A DNA stretch of 64,000 nucleotides. Source: Aminobacter sp039907765. Lineage in GTDB: Bacteria > Pseudomonadota > Alphaproteobacteria > Rhizobiales > Rhizobiaceae. Each line of letters opens with the position of its first letter. The stretch's first letter is position 1. Positions 1-11,411 of this stretch are shown in pieces. A program made the position numbers and the translations under genes. The notes under the pieces were generated by a model. The model made no database searches. It was not told the DNA's origin and worked only from the letters and a program-made list of their open reading frames with translations. The stretch is from contig NZ_JARDJI010000015.1 of NCBI RefSeq assembly GCF_039907765.1, positions 54,857 through 118,856 on the forward strand, read 5' to 3'.

Positions 1-344
<344 letters not shown>

Positions 345-631
345 AGGGTGCTCCTGCGTAACGGCGCCGCGGCATGTAAAATGGCTCGGCAAGGGCCATT
401 TCGCGCAGCGAAAAACACGGCGACCGCCAGCCGGCGAGTCCCGTGCACAAACCAAACAAGTCCTTGCAAGGCGCGGACAATAGGCGAAGGCCGCTTTTGG
501 GTCAATGACCGCGGCGGAATTCGTGATGAATAATTTTCTCTATAAAAAACAGCAAGTTGGCGGTTGTCATTGGGTTTGCCGGTGTGGCAGATCGGCGCTA
601 TTGTCTGCGACACCATCCAGGAGTGACTGCC

Positions 632-1081
632 ATGCGCGAGATGCTCGCCCAGGCGCTGAAGACCGCAATGAAGGCCGGCGACAAGCGCCGGACGTCGACG
701 CTAAGACTGATCCAGGCTGCGATCCACGACCGCGACATCGTCCAGCGCGGCGCCGGCAAGGAGCCGGTCTCGGACGAGGAAATCCTCCAGGTCCTGACCA
801 AGATGGTCAAGCAGCGGCAGGAATCGGCCAAGGCCTTCGAAGATGGCAACAGGCTGGAACTGGCCGCGCAGGAGCGCGAGGAAAGCGTCATCATCTCCGA
901 ATTCCTGCCCAAGCAGATGGGTGAGGACGAGGTGCGCGAGGCGGCCAGGAAGGCGATCGCCGAGGTCGGCGCCGAGGGCCTGCGCGACATGGGCCGCGCC
1001 ATGAACGCGCTCAAGGAGCGCTACCCGGGCCAGATGGATTTCGGCAAGGCCAGCGGCATCGTCAAGGAACTGCTGCAGTAG
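632..1081 (+). CDS. yqeY: GatB/YqeY domain-containing protein
   Basis: A 149-residue, all-helical protein of the YqeY family, which is related to the tRNA-binding tail of the GatB amidotransferase subunit. Its precise role is unknown; a link to tRNA-dependent amidation is usually assumed. Supporting features are the N-terminal LKTAMKAGDKRRTSTLR, the middle RQESAKAFEDGNRLELAAQE and EFLPKQM, and the C-terminal MGRAMNALKERYPGQMDFG. The start at 632 is chosen over an in-frame upstream start (557) because AGGAGTG lies 7 bases before it and the family begins here. A strong terminator follows at 1111. The position between carA and dnaG is common in rhizobia. Confidence 0.93.
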   Translation: MREMLAQALKTAMKAGDKRRTSTLRLIQAAIHDRDIVQRGAGKEPVSDEEILQVLTKMVKQRQESAKAFEDGNRLELAAQEREESVIISEFLPKQMGEDEVREAARKAIAEVGAEGLRDMGRAMNALKERYPGQMDFGKASGIVKELLQ

Positions 1082-1110
1082 CAGCGACGGCTTCCGTAAT
1101 TGCAAGCCTG

Positions 1111-1146
1111 ACGCCCCGCCTGCCATGCAGCGCGGGGCGTTTCCTT
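1111..1146 (+). terminator. Rho-independent terminator after yqeY
   Basis: ACGCCCCGC (1111-1119) pairs with GCGGGGCGT (1132-1140) around a short loop and is followed by TTCCTTTT. It lies 30 bases after the yqeY stop codon. Confidence 0.8.
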
Positions 1147-1159
1147 TTGGGGCGCTGCT

Positions 1160-1334
1160 TGCCTTCTCTCCCTGAAGGACAAGGTGGGTCGGCGCGCAGC
1201 GCCGAGACGGATGAGGGGTGTTGGAAGCAATGAGGGGGCAGTGAATGGGTTCAGCCGGGACCCGGAGGCGCTGCACTCCGTCCGGCGCCCCTCATCCGCC
1301 CCTTCGGGGCACCTTCTCCCACAGTGGAGAAGCG
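1160..1334. repeat. RIME-like palindromic intergenic element
   Basis: A non-coding palindromic block lies between two converging genes. CGGATGAGGGG (1208-1218) is repeated in inverted form as CCCCTCATCCG (1288-1298), followed by CCCCTTCGGGGCACCTTCTCCC. This wording is typical of the short dispersed elements found between genes in Rhizobiales (RIME-like). A second, differently organised copy is at 13938-14048. Assignment to a named family is from memory of such elements, not from a search. Confidence 0.6.
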
Positions 1335-1346
1335 ATGCCTCGCAGC

Positions 1347-3011
1347 TCAGCTCGCCTTCAGCCGCGAGCCGCGCAGCAGGCCCTGCTCCTCCAGCACCGG
1401 ATAGGCCATGGAGGCGAGCAGCGAGTTGATCTGCTTGAGGTCGCGGATGGTGTCGAGGTGGATGGAGCTGGTCTCGACGCTCTTGGCCGTTCCCTCGCGC
1501 AGCCTGACGAAGTGGCTCTGGCTCGACTTCTTTTCGAGATCGCGCAGGCGGTCCTTTTCCTGGACGATCTGACGGGCGGTGTCGGGATCGCGCGACACCA
1601 GCACGTTGAAGGCAAGCCGCGCATTGGCGAGCACGGCGGCATGGAAGGCGCAGAGCTCGCGCCAGCCCTCGTCGGTGAAGTCGAGGCCGCGCTCGAGCTT
1701 CTTGCGGACATGGACAAGCATGTTGCGGACGATGATGTCGCCGACCTGCTCGAGCTTGACGCAGGCGCCGATGAGTTCCTGGCAGCGCAGCGCCTCGGCC
1801 TCCGTCATCGGCCGGATGGTGGCCTTGGCGAGGTAGAGCTTGATCGCCGCGTGCTTGCGGTCGACGCGGTCGTCGAGCGAGGCCAGCGCCCTGATCCTGT
1901 CCTCGTCGGCGTCCTGGTAGAGCTCGATGATGCGCTGGAGCATGATCTCGACGGTCTCGCAGACGCGCACCACCTCGCGCGTGGCATTGCCCAGCGCCTG
2001 CGAGGGGATGTCGAGGGCGCTTTCGTTGAGCGCGCTGAGTTCGGCGATCGCCATCTCTTCGGCGGCGTCGGGCTTGGTGCCCATCGCGACGATTTTCTCG
2101 GCAAGGCCGTGGACGAAACCGGCGAGCGGGATGCCGAGCATGGCGAGCGTCAGGTTGAAGGCGATGTGGCCGTTGATCAGCTGTGCCGCGGGCGTGCTGC
2201 CGAGAAGATCGAGCGGCGGAGCGAAAAGCGTGAGCGCGACCAGCGCGATGATCGCCCCCGTGCCGCGCATGATGAGGTTGCCGAGCGGCACGGTGCGCGC
2301 CTTGGGGGTGGCGGCGCGCGACAGCATGGCGGCGATGATGCCGCCGCCGAGATTGGCGCCCAGCACCAGCACCAGCCCGAGCGGCACCGGCACCAGCCCG
2401 CGGGCGGCAAGGGCGGTCACCAGCAGGATCGCCGCGACGCTGGAATGGAACAGCCATGTCATCACCGCAGCGAGCAGGAAGGCGGTGAAGGGATCGCCCG
2501 ACAGGTAGTTGATGATGACCGGCAGGAGCGCGCTTTGCCTAAGCGGTTCAGAGGCTTCGCCGATCAGGCGCAAGGAGAGAATCAACAGGCCTACGCCGAT
2601 CAGGATGCGCCCGAGCTGCAAGAGATTGCGACGCTCGGTGGACATGAACAGCGCCGTGCCGACGACCAGGCAGAGCGGCACGAGCAGGCTGAGATTGAAG
2701 CTGAGCAGCTTGACCACCAGCGACGAGCCGACATCGGCGCCGAGGACCGCAAGCAGGCCGGCGGTGCCGCCGACGATGCCGGAACCGGCGAAGGAGCCGA
2801 CGATGAGGGCGACAGCGGTGGCACTCTGCAGCGAGATGGCGAGGGCCGCGCCGGCGGCAATGGCGAGCAACGGGTTGCGCAGGATCGAGCGCAGCCGGTG
2901 GCGGAGCACGTCGCCATAGGCGCGCTCGACGCCGGTACGCACCATGCGGGTGGCGAACAGAAGCAGCGCGACGGCGCCGGCGAGATGCAGCAGGACCAGC
3001 GAGCCGCTCAT
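1347..3011 (-). CDS. Na/Pi cotransporter family protein with PhoU-like domain
   Basis: A 554-residue inner-membrane protein of the NptA/YjbB type. The N-terminal 300 residues hold two Na_Pi_cotrans repeats with many hydrophobic helices and the paired motifs SLQSATAVALIVGSFAG and GANLGGGIIAAML. The C-terminal 220 residues are a soluble PhoU-like helical domain. The likely role is sodium-linked phosphate transport or export. The ATG at 3011 is preferred to a GTG three codons earlier because GAGGTG sits 8 bases before it. No PhoR/PhoB or Pst genes are nearby, and I could not support a Pho box upstream. Substrate is inferred from the family. Confidence 0.88.
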   Translation of the reverse strand: MSGSLVLLHLAGAVALLLFATRMVRTGVERAYGDVLRHRLRSILRNPLLAIAAGAALAISLQSATAVALIVGSFAGSGIVGGTAGLLAVLGADVGSSLVVKLLSFNLSLLVPLCLVVGTALFMSTERRNLLQLGRILIGVGLLILSLRLIGEASEPLRQSALLPVIINYLSGDPFTAFLLAAVMTWLFHSSVAAILLVTALAARGLVPVPLGLVLVLGANLGGGIIAAMLSRAATPKARTVPLGNLIMRGTGAIIALVALTLFAPPLDLLGSTPAAQLINGHIAFNLTLAMLGIPLAGFVHGLAEKIVAMGTKPDAAEEMAIAELSALNESALDIPSQALGNATREVVRVCETVEIMLQRIIELYQDADEDRIRALASLDDRVDRKHAAIKLYLAKATIRPMTEAEALRCQELIGACVKLEQVGDIIVRNMLVHVRKKLERGLDFTDEGWRELCAFHAAVLANARLAFNVLVSRDPDTARQIVQEKDRLRDLEKKSSQSHFVRLREGTAKSVETSSIHLDTIRDLKQINSLLASMAYPVLEEQGLLRGSRLKAS

Positions 3012-3321
3012 GGGGCACACCTCGCTGCAGGCGAGCTGCCGCGCAAAAGGGTTCGGGCACTGTGGCGAATCACTGTCATATCCATGGTGATTAGATTAGC
3101 CGGATAATATTTCACGTCCATATTGCACGCGTGTGCAATTGCTGCAAGAGCTGTATTCCAGATGTAAAGACGCGTGACATAGCTTGCGGTTCCGTCGCGG
3201 CCCGCGGCTGACGCAATCAGGACGGTGATCCCCCTTGCCTGTGAAAACCGGGCATGGGCGCGAATAGGGGTCGCTGGCGCGCATGGCCTTGCTTATATGA
3301 GGGTGAACCAAGCAGGGCCCG
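3012..3321. promoter_or_regulatory. Divergent intergenic region with inverted repeat
   Basis: This 310-base spacer between the divergent Na/Pi transporter and dnaG genes is AT-richer than its surroundings. It contains a perfect inverted repeat ATTGCAC-GCGT-GTGCAAT (3122-3139), a plausible operator for either gene. I see no gene in it. Confidence 0.4.
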
Positions 3322-5262
3322 ATGCGCTTTTCCGACGGATTCTTGAGCGAGATACGCGACCGCGTGCCGATTTCGGCCGTGATCGGCCAGCGCGTGACCT
3401 GGGACCGCAAGAAGACCAATGCCTCGCGCGGCGACTACTGGGCGTGCTGCCCGTTCCACGGCGAAAAATCGCCGTCCTTCCACTGCGAGGACCGCAAGGG
3501 CCGCTACCATTGCTTCGGCTGCGGGGTCACCGGCGACCATTTCCGCTTCCTCTCCGAACTCGACGGGCTGAGCTTCCCCGAGGCGGTGGAGCGCATCGCC
3601 GAGATGGCAGGGGTGCCGATGCCGGCGCGCGACGCGCAGGAGGAGCGGCGCGACCGGGAGCGCGCCAGCCTGACCGACGTGATGGAACTGGCGACGAAGT
3701 TCTTCGAGGACCGGCTGCAGAGCGCCGACGGCGCCAAGGCCCGCGCGTATCTGCGCGACCGCGGGCTGACGCCTGTGACGCAGCAATCGTTCCGGCTCGG
3801 CTATGCACCCGACAGCCGCAACGCGCTGAAGGAGTTCCTTGCCGCGAAAGGCATCGAAAAAGTGCAGATGGAGGCCTGCGGGCTGACGGTGTTCGAGGAC
3901 GTACCGGTGTCCTACGACCGCTTCCGCGACCGCATCATGTTCCCGATCCCGGATTCGCGCGGGCGCATCATCGCCTTTGGCGGCCGCGCCATGTCGGCGG
4001 AGGTCTCGGCCAAGTATCTGAACTCGCCGGAGACCGAACTCTTCCACAAGGGCAACGTGCTCTACAACTTCGCCCGCGCCCGCAAGGCGCTGCAGAAGGG
4101 CGGGGCGGTGATAGCGGTCGAAGGCTACATGGACGTGATCGCGCTCGCGCAGGCCGGCTTCGACAACGCGGTGGCGCCGCTCGGCACGGCGCTGACCGAA
4201 AACCAGCTGGAACTCTTGTGGCGCATGTCGGGCGAGCCGGTGCTCTGCTTCGACGGCGACAAGGCCGGCCTCAAGGCTGCCTATCGCGCCGCCGACATGG
4301 TGCTGCCCCTGGTGGCGCCGGGCCACACGGCGCGCTTCGCGCTGCTGCCCGAGGGCAAGGACCCTGACGACCTGGTCAAGGCCGAGGGGCCGGAGGCGTT
4401 CCGCGCCGTGCTCGCGGCGGCGCGGCCGCTCGCCGACCTCATCTGGATGCGCGAGACGCAGGGCGGCGTGTTCGACACGCCGGAGCGCCGCGCCGAGCTC
4501 GAAAAGACGCTGCGCGAGCTTACAAGCCGCATCAAGGACGAGAGCGTCCGCTTCCACTACAGCCAGGAAATGCGCGACCGCGTCCAGAGCTTCTTCGGCA
4601 GCCAGCGCGGCCGCCAGCAGGGGCAGGGCGAGCGCGGCAAGGGTTCGTTCGGCAAGGGCGGTGGCGGCCAGTGGGGCAAGGGCGGTGGCGGCCAGGCGGC
4701 CGGCAGGCTCGCCGTATCCGAAAGCCTGGCGCGCTCGGCCATGGTCAAGCGGGCCGGGGCGACCATGCCGCTGCGCGAGACCTGCCTGGTGGTGGCGCTT
4801 GCCAACCACCCGATGCTGATCGACGAGAACTTCGACCACGTCGAACGGCTCGACCTCAGCAATGCCGAGCTCAGGCAGCTCCATTCGGTGCTCATCGACG
4901 CGATGGCCCATCACGAGGCCGACAACCGCGACGAGGTCGTGGGCGCCATCGGACGTGCCGGCTGCACCGAGATCTGGGAGCGGGCGGTGGCGCTGGTGCG
5001 CAAGGCGCGCCAGTGGACGGCGCTCGAGGATGCCGCGATCGAGGACGCGCGCGACGCCTTCGCGCAGGCGTTGCACTTGCACCGCAGCGCCCGCACCTTA
5101 CATAAGGAGCTGAAACAGGCCGAAGCCGCCCTGGCCACTGATCCCACTGACGAGAACTATCGGCATCTGGTGGAGATCCAGGCGCAGTTTCGCGACGTGC
5201 AGGCAACCGAGGCGCTTATCGAAGGCTTCGGCGTGTCGTCCGGCCGAACCGGGCGGAACTGA
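3322..5262 (+). CDS. dnaG: DNA primase
   Basis: DnaG makes RNA primers for chromosome replication. The 646-residue protein starts with a CHC2 zinc ribbon (Cys43, His46, Cys64, Cys67; motif YHCFGCGVTGDHF), continues with the primase catalytic core, then a Toprim domain around residues 258-345 (VIAVEGYMDVIALAQAG, then FDGDKAG), and ends in a helical DnaB-binding region. Length is normal for the family in alphaproteobacteria. One oddity is a glycine/lysine-rich low-complexity linker near residues 430-460 (GSFGKGGGGQWGKGGGG) between the core and the C-terminal domain. Position just before rpoD is the standard order. Confidence 0.97.
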   Translation: MRFSDGFLSEIRDRVPISAVIGQRVTWDRKKTNASRGDYWACCPFHGEKSPSFHCEDRKGRYHCFGCGVTGDHFRFLSELDGLSFPEAVERIAEMAGVPMPARDAQEERRDRERASLTDVMELATKFFEDRLQSADGAKARAYLRDRGLTPVTQQSFRLGYAPDSRNALKEFLAAKGIEKVQMEACGLTVFEDVPVSYDRFRDRIMFPIPDSRGRIIAFGGRAMSAEVSAKYLNSPETELFHKGNVLYNFARARKALQKGGAVIAVEGYMDVIALAQAGFDNAVAPLGTALTENQLELLWRMSGEPVLCFDGDKAGLKAAYRAADMVLPLVAPGHTARFALLPEGKDPDDLVKAEGPEAFRAVLAAARPLADLIWMRETQGGVFDTPERRAELEKTLRELTSRIKDESVRFHYSQEMRDRVQSFFGSQRGRQQGQGERGKGSFGKGGGGQWGKGGGGQAAGRLAVSESLARSAMVKRAGATMPLRETCLVVALANHPMLIDENFDHVERLDLSNAELRQLHSVLIDAMAHHEADNRDEVVGAIGRAGCTEIWERAVALVRKARQWTALEDAAIEDARDAFAQALHLHRSARTLHKELKQAEAALATDPTDENYRHLVEIQAQFRDVQATEALIEGFGVSSGRTGRN

Positions 5263-5286
5263 GGCGGGAACCTGTCCAGACCGCAA

Positions 5287-5313
5287 ATGATTCGCCTTTT
5301 TGAGGCGAATCAT
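5287..5313. other. Hairpin in dnaG-rpoD spacer
   Basis: A perfect 10-bp stem, ATGATTCGCC (5287-5296) and GGCGAATCAT (5304-5313), has the loop TTTTTGA. It lies 25 bases after dnaG. There is no T-run after it, so it may be a weak terminator, a processing site or a protein site. The rest of the 323-base spacer (5263-5585) holds no gene and should include the rpoD promoter. Confidence 0.5.
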
Positions 5314-5585
5314 GCGAGAGGCGCTTGACCTTCCGCCGGAATGACGGAATCAGGTCGATTCGAAAAGTTAACCGGCAGCCAGGCTGCCGATCGTGTCGAT
5401 GGCCTGAAAATGCGGATTGGGCGCTTGTCACTGGACAGGAAGAGACTCCGCCACAGATATCAGGGTTAATCTGGACTTAACACAGGTGCAGCTACTGGCA
5501 GTTCAGGCGCAGGTTGGATGAGCGCATCTGATTTGCACTGTCCGAGGGTTTAAGCGGCTGACGGGCCGCCTGGAGAAAGCGAAGA

Positions 5586-7604
<2,019 letters not shown>

Positions 7605-7622
7605 GGTCGATTGCAAAAGAAG

Positions 7623-7651
7623 TGGCCGTCTCCGGGACGGCCATTTTTTTT
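7623..7651 (+). terminator. Rho-independent terminator after rpoD
   Basis: TGGCCGTC (7623-7630) pairs with GACGGCCA (7636-7643) and is followed by eight T residues, 19 bases after the rpoD stop. Confidence 0.93.
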
Positions 7652-7684
7652 GAATTTTCAAGCAAGCCTGGTCAGACCTCCTCG

Positions 7685-8968
7685 ATGCCCCCGATCTACT
7701 ACGACCTCAGCGAGCTGTATCTGCTGACCCGCGGCAGGCTCAAATTCTACGGAATCGCCAGGGTAGTGGCGGAGATCGCCTACGAGCTTCATCGCCTGAA
7801 CCGGGGCATAGTCTTCGTCATCTATGACGAAACCCAACGCGGCTTCTTCGAGATCGAGCCCAATTTCGGCAAGGCTTCGCACAACGGCCTGGTCGATCTC
7901 GAACTCCCGCAGCGGTCGCTTCCGTTCCGGCTGCACGGCCCGAAGGAAGGCAGGAGCCTGGCCAACAGGGTTCTTGCTGCCGTCGTCAGCAATTGCGTCA
8001 GGGTCGTCAACCGCTACAAGCTGCGGAGGCTGGCGTCGCGCTTCAAGCCGATCGAGCTGCGCGGCGGGATCCTGATCTCGGCCGGACGGCCGAAACTCCT
8101 GGTCGACATCATTGACTGCCTGCTGTCGAGCGGGTCCGACACGCGCTTTCACGTGCTGCTGCACGATTGCATTCCGCTGCACGACTTCCATCCCAACCCG
8201 AATTCGTTCCAGACGAAATTCCATGCCGACAACAACAAGGTCATCAGGCACGCCAGCCATGTGATGGCAAATTCGAAATTCACCGCCGCCGACCTCGTCG
8301 CCAAGGTCGAAGAGGGCCTGCTGCCGTCGCTGCCGCGCCTGTCGGTCGTGCCGCTGGCGCATGAATGCCGACCGGACGGCGAGGCCCCCACCATCACGCT
8401 GCCCGGCCGCCCTTATGTGCTCGGCGTCGGCATCACGCTCGGGCGCAAGAACCTCGACGTCGTGCTTGCGGCGCAAAGAATGCTGATGGAGCAGGGCAAG
8501 AAGCCGCCATTGCTGGTCATCGCCGGAGCCACCCGGCGGCGAACCGTGGTCGACCTCAAGAAGGGGCTGAACTCGGCACTGGCCCCGCACGTGCTGTTGA
8601 TCGACAACCCGTCCCAGGCGGATCTCATCGAACTCTACCGGAACGCCCTGGCGACGATGATGCCGAGCCGGCTCGAGGGCTGGGGACTGCCGCTGGGGGA
8701 ATCCTTGTGGCTGGGCACGCCGGTGCTCGCTGCGCCCTCATCCAGCCTGCCGGAGGTCGGCCGCGACCTGGCGGTCTATTTCGACCCGGACTCGCCCGCG
8801 GAACTGGCCGGGCTGCTCGAACGGCTCGGTGGCGACCAGAACTATCGTCGGGAGCTGCAAAAGCGGATCGCCGAGGCCAGGCCCGGCCTGCGCAGCTGGC
8901 GGCACGTGGCAGAGGACATGCTGGCGAGCCTCAAGAACTCGGACGACCAGGCGATGGCGGCGGGATGA
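7685..8968 (+). CDS. Glycosyltransferase family 4 protein
   Basis: A 427-residue cytosolic GT-B glycosyltransferase. The C-terminal half has the family 4 donor-binding pattern, with ALATMMPSRLEGWGLPLGE followed by GTPVLAAPSSSLPEV and a VYFDPDSP segment. The N-terminal acceptor domain starts PPIYYDLSELYLLTRGRLKFYGIARV, a pattern shared with glycosyltransferases of the polysaccharide cluster 30 kb away that begin with a phrase about a tested name and GVARYAREV. Acceptor and donor cannot be told from the sequence. The start at 7685 follows the rpoD terminator; no clear ribosome binding site precedes it. It stands alone, opposite the citrate synthase gene that ends at 9011. Confidence 0.82.
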   Translation: MPPIYYDLSELYLLTRGRLKFYGIARVVAEIAYELHRLNRGIVFVIYDETQRGFFEIEPNFGKASHNGLVDLELPQRSLPFRLHGPKEGRSLANRVLAAVVSNCVRVVNRYKLRRLASRFKPIELRGGILISAGRPKLLVDIIDCLLSSGSDTRFHVLLHDCIPLHDFHPNPNSFQTKFHADNNKVIRHASHVMANSKFTAADLVAKVEEGLLPSLPRLSVVPLAHECRPDGEAPTITLPGRPYVLGVGITLGRKNLDVVLAAQRMLMEQGKKPPLLVIAGATRRRTVVDLKKGLNSALAPHVLLIDNPSQADLIELYRNALATMMPSRLEGWGLPLGESLWLGTPVLAAPSSSLPEVGRDLAVYFDPDSPAELAGLLERLGGDQNYRRELQKRIAEARPGLRSWRHVAEDMLASLKNSDDQAMAAG

Positions 8969-9010
8969 CCGGCCGGCAGACTCGGCGCGCCGATTTGTCT
9001 TGGCGCTAGT

Positions 9011-10222
9011 CTAGGAAATGCCGCCGGCGCGGCTGGGCGCCGGGCCGACATAGCGGGCGCGCGGGCGGATCAGCGTCTCCGAGGTAAGTTGCTCGATGGC
9101 ATGCGCGACCCAGCCGGCGGATCGGGAGATGGCAAAGAACGCCGTCTCGTGGCCGATCGGCAGGCCGAACGTCCGCACCATCACGGCCAGTGCATAGTCG
9201 ATGTTGGGGTGGAGGCCGGTGGCTTCGGTGATGAGGGCCGGCGCCTCCACCGCAAGCCGCCTGTCGGCGCCGGCTTCGGCCAGCGTCGCCAGCAGGCTGT
9301 CGGCGCGCGGGTCGCCGTCGTGGTAGACGGTGTGGCCGAAGCCGGGGATGCGGTCGCCGATGGCGACACGCTCGCGGATGTTGGCGGCGACGTCGGTCAC
9401 CGCGAAATTCGCCACCATATGGGCGGCCAGCGGTCCGGCGCCGCCGTGCCTGGGGCCCTTGAGCGCCACCAGGCCCGCGATCAGCGCATCGTAGAGGTTG
9501 ATCCCGGTGGAGGCGGCGCAGCGCACGGTCCAGGTCGAGGGGTTGAGCTCGTGGTCGGCAAGCAGGACCAGGGCGCGGCGAAAGACGGACTCGGCATGCG
9601 GATGGCCGCTTGCCCAGGCCGCCGCGACCTGGCGGTGGACCGGGGCGGGCGAGGGGCTGGTGCCCAGAATGCCCGCGGCCAGCAGGCGCATGGCCCGAGC
9701 GCCGACCTCGGCGCGACCCTGGCGCGAACGGTTGAAGGCTCGGGGGTCGCTGCCGGCCGCCAGCGCCAGCATCGCGATCGCGCGGGGGATCGGCGCTTCG
9801 CCGGCCGTCGCCGCCGCGACGGTACGCATGGTCTCGCTCATCACCGGCATGTTGTCGGCCGCGAAGGGATCGGCGCCGCTGATGTCCCACAGAAGTGTCG
9901 CCACCTGTTCCAGGGTGGCGTGCTCGGACAGGGCGACGGCGTGGACGCCGCGGTAGATCGACCCTTCGCTGGTGATGGTCGAGATGGCGGAGTCGAGCAC
10001 CGGCGGCTCGGCTTCGCCGCCGCGCGCCGCGCTGGCCGGCGCCCGCCGCGCCAGCAAGGCGCGCACGTCGTCGGCTCGGTAGCGCTTGGCGCGCGCGTCG
10101 TCGGACGGTTCCGAGCGGATCAGGCCGCGGCTGACATAGGCGTAGAGCGTGGCCGGCGACACGGCCAGTTCGCCGGCGGCCTCGCGGGCCGAGAGATAGA
10201 GCGGTTCCGCAGGATTTTTCAT
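9011..10222 (-). CDS. Citrate synthase-like protein with N-terminal HTH domain
   Basis: A 403-residue fusion. Residues 7-40 form a MerR/excisionase-like helix-turn-helix (YLSAREAAGELAVSPATLYAY). The rest is a citrate synthase fold with GPRHGGAGPLAAH, GFGHTVYHDGDPRAD and NIDYAL near the catalytic His, His and Asp positions, and SRSAGWVAHAIEQ. It may be a catalytic enzyme, a regulator that senses acyl-CoA or oxaloacetate, or both. The ATG at 10222 is inside the left arm of a perfect inverted repeat and has no Shine-Dalgarno, so it may be leaderless; a TTG at 10240 is the alternative. A second citrate-synthase gene is divergent from it. The GPRHGGA motif differs from the usual GPLHGGA. Confidence 0.85.
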   Translation of the reverse strand: MKNPAEPLYLSAREAAGELAVSPATLYAYVSRGLIRSEPSDDARAKRYRADDVRALLARRAPASAARGGEAEPPVLDSAISTITSEGSIYRGVHAVALSEHATLEQVATLLWDISGADPFAADNMPVMSETMRTVAAATAGEAPIPRAIAMLALAAGSDPRAFNRSRQGRAEVGARAMRLLAAGILGTSPSPAPVHRQVAAAWASGHPHAESVFRRALVLLADHELNPSTWTVRCAASTGINLYDALIAGLVALKGPRHGGAGPLAAHMVANFAVTDVAANIRERVAIGDRIPGFGHTVYHDGDPRADSLLATLAEAGADRRLAVEAPALITEATGLHPNIDYALAVMVRTFGLPIGHETAFFAISRSAGWVAHAIEQLTSETLIRPRARYVGPAPSRAGGIS

Positions 10223-10258
10223 ATTGATCAAGCTATTCAAGATTGATCAATATGAAAA
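10216..10258. promoter_or_regulatory. Perfect inverted repeat between divergent citrate synthase genes
   Basis: Two identical 14-base arms, TTTTCATATTGATC (10216-10229) and GATCAATATGAAAA (10245-10258), flank 15 bases. The core TTGATCAA occurs at 10224-10231 and 10244-10251. The left arm contains the start codon of the HTH-citrate synthase. This is a strong candidate operator for both genes. Confidence 0.7.
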
Positions 10259-10296
10259 GGGGCTCATCCTTGTTGCGACGCAACAGGGAGCAGACC

Positions 10297-11379
10297 ATGA
10301 CACTTCATCAAACCACCGCCGGACTGGACGGGGTGACCGCAGCCGCGACCGCGCTTTCCCATGTGGACGGCGAGCGCGGCGAACTGATCATCGCCGGCAG
10401 CCGGGTGGCGGCGCTGGCCGACGAGACGGATTTCGAGGGCGTGGCCGCGCGCCTGCTTGCGGCGGCCGGGACGGAAGTCGCCGCCGACCAACTGCGGGAG
10501 ATGCTCGGTGAAGCCCGTGTCCGCGCCTTTGCGCGGCTGGAGAAGATCCTGCCGGTGACGGACGGCCTGCCGCTCGGCGCCGGTTTTCGCGCCGCGGTCG
10601 CGGCCCTCGACCGCGAGGAGGGGGTTGCCGACGAGGTCATGCTGCTGGGCGCGATGCCGGTGCATGCGGCCGCGCTTGCGCGCCGGGCCGAGGGGCTCGC
10701 ACCCGTCGCACCCGATGCGAAGCTCGGCCAGGCCGCCGACCTGCTGAGCATGCTGCGCGGCGCGCCGGGCAGTGCGGCGGAAGCCGCCGCGCTCGACGCC
10801 TATCTGGTCACGGTCAGCGACCACGGCATGTACGCCTCCACCTTCGCCGGGCGCGTCGTCGCATCGACGCAGGCGGATCTCTTCATGGCCGTCACTGCCG
10901 CCTATTGCGCGCTCTCCGGCCCGCTGCACGGCGGCGCGCCGGCGCCGGTGCTCGACATGCTGGAGGCGATCGGCAGCGCCGACCAGATCGCACCCTGGAT
11001 CGATGCGGCCCTTGCGCGCGGCGACCGGCTGATGGGCTTCGGCCACCGGATCTACAAGGTGCGCGACCCGCGCGCCGACGTGCTGAAGGGCGCGGTGGGT
11101 ACGCTTGGCTCCGAGGGAATGGATCTGGGGCTTGCCGCAGAAGTGGAGGCCTATGCCCGCGAAGCGCTCGCCCGCGCCAAGCCGGGCCGGCGGCTCGATA
11201 CCAATGTCGAGTTCTATACGGCGATCCTGCTCGGCGCCCTGAAGATTCCCCGCGACGCCTTCACGCCGGTCTTCGCGGTGGGCCGCACGGCCGGCTGGGT
11301 CGCGCATGCACTGGAACAGCAGCGTACCGGCCGGCTGCTGCGCCCGGCCTCGATCTATGTCGGGCCGATGCCGGGTTGA
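10297..11379 (+). CDS. Citrate synthase / 2-methylcitrate synthase family protein
   Basis: A 360-residue citrate-synthase-family enzyme, condensing oxaloacetate with an acyl-CoA. Motifs include SGPLHGGAPAPVLDML, MGFGHRIYKVRDPRAD, NVEFYTAILLGALKIP and VGRTAGWVAHALEQQ. The usual NVDFY Asp position reads Glu here, which may be a family variant. The first 50 residues are divergent from canonical GltA, and the protein is shorter than GltA (about 430), so it is probably a secondary enzyme. The ATG at 10297 is chosen for its AGGGAG site 6 bases upstream; a longer reading from 10243 would overlap the inverted repeat. It is divergent from the HTH-citrate synthase, and ends at a bidirectional terminator. 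Confidence 0.88.
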   Translation: MTLHQTTAGLDGVTAAATALSHVDGERGELIIAGSRVAALADETDFEGVAARLLAAAGTEVAADQLREMLGEARVRAFARLEKILPVTDGLPLGAGFRAAVAALDREEGVADEVMLLGAMPVHAAALARRAEGLAPVAPDAKLGQAADLLSMLRGAPGSAAEAAALDAYLVTVSDHGMYASTFAGRVVASTQADLFMAVTAAYCALSGPLHGGAPAPVLDMLEAIGSADQIAPWIDAALARGDRLMGFGHRIYKVRDPRADVLKGAVGTLGSEGMDLGLAAEVEAYAREALARAKPGRRLDTNVEFYTAILLGALKIPRDAFTPVFAVGRTAGWVAHALEQQRTGRLLRPASIYVGPMPG

Positions 11380-11411
11380 CCTACGGCCGCGGCCGACTTC
11401 GCGGCTCTCGC

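Noticed and set aside
3060..3085. Possible Pho box before the Na/Pi transporter gene
   Set aside because: CTGTGGC and CTGTCAT occur with 13-base spacing; the expected repeat spacing is 11. The match is too weak.
1245..3107. Long open frame of 620 codons opposite the Na/Pi transporter gene
   Set aside because: Composition is Asp/Gly/Glu/Arg-rich without domains and is the mirror of a recognisable gene. The same holds for 3217-5082, 5736-7661, 16141-18171, 27972-29585 and 29727-31601.
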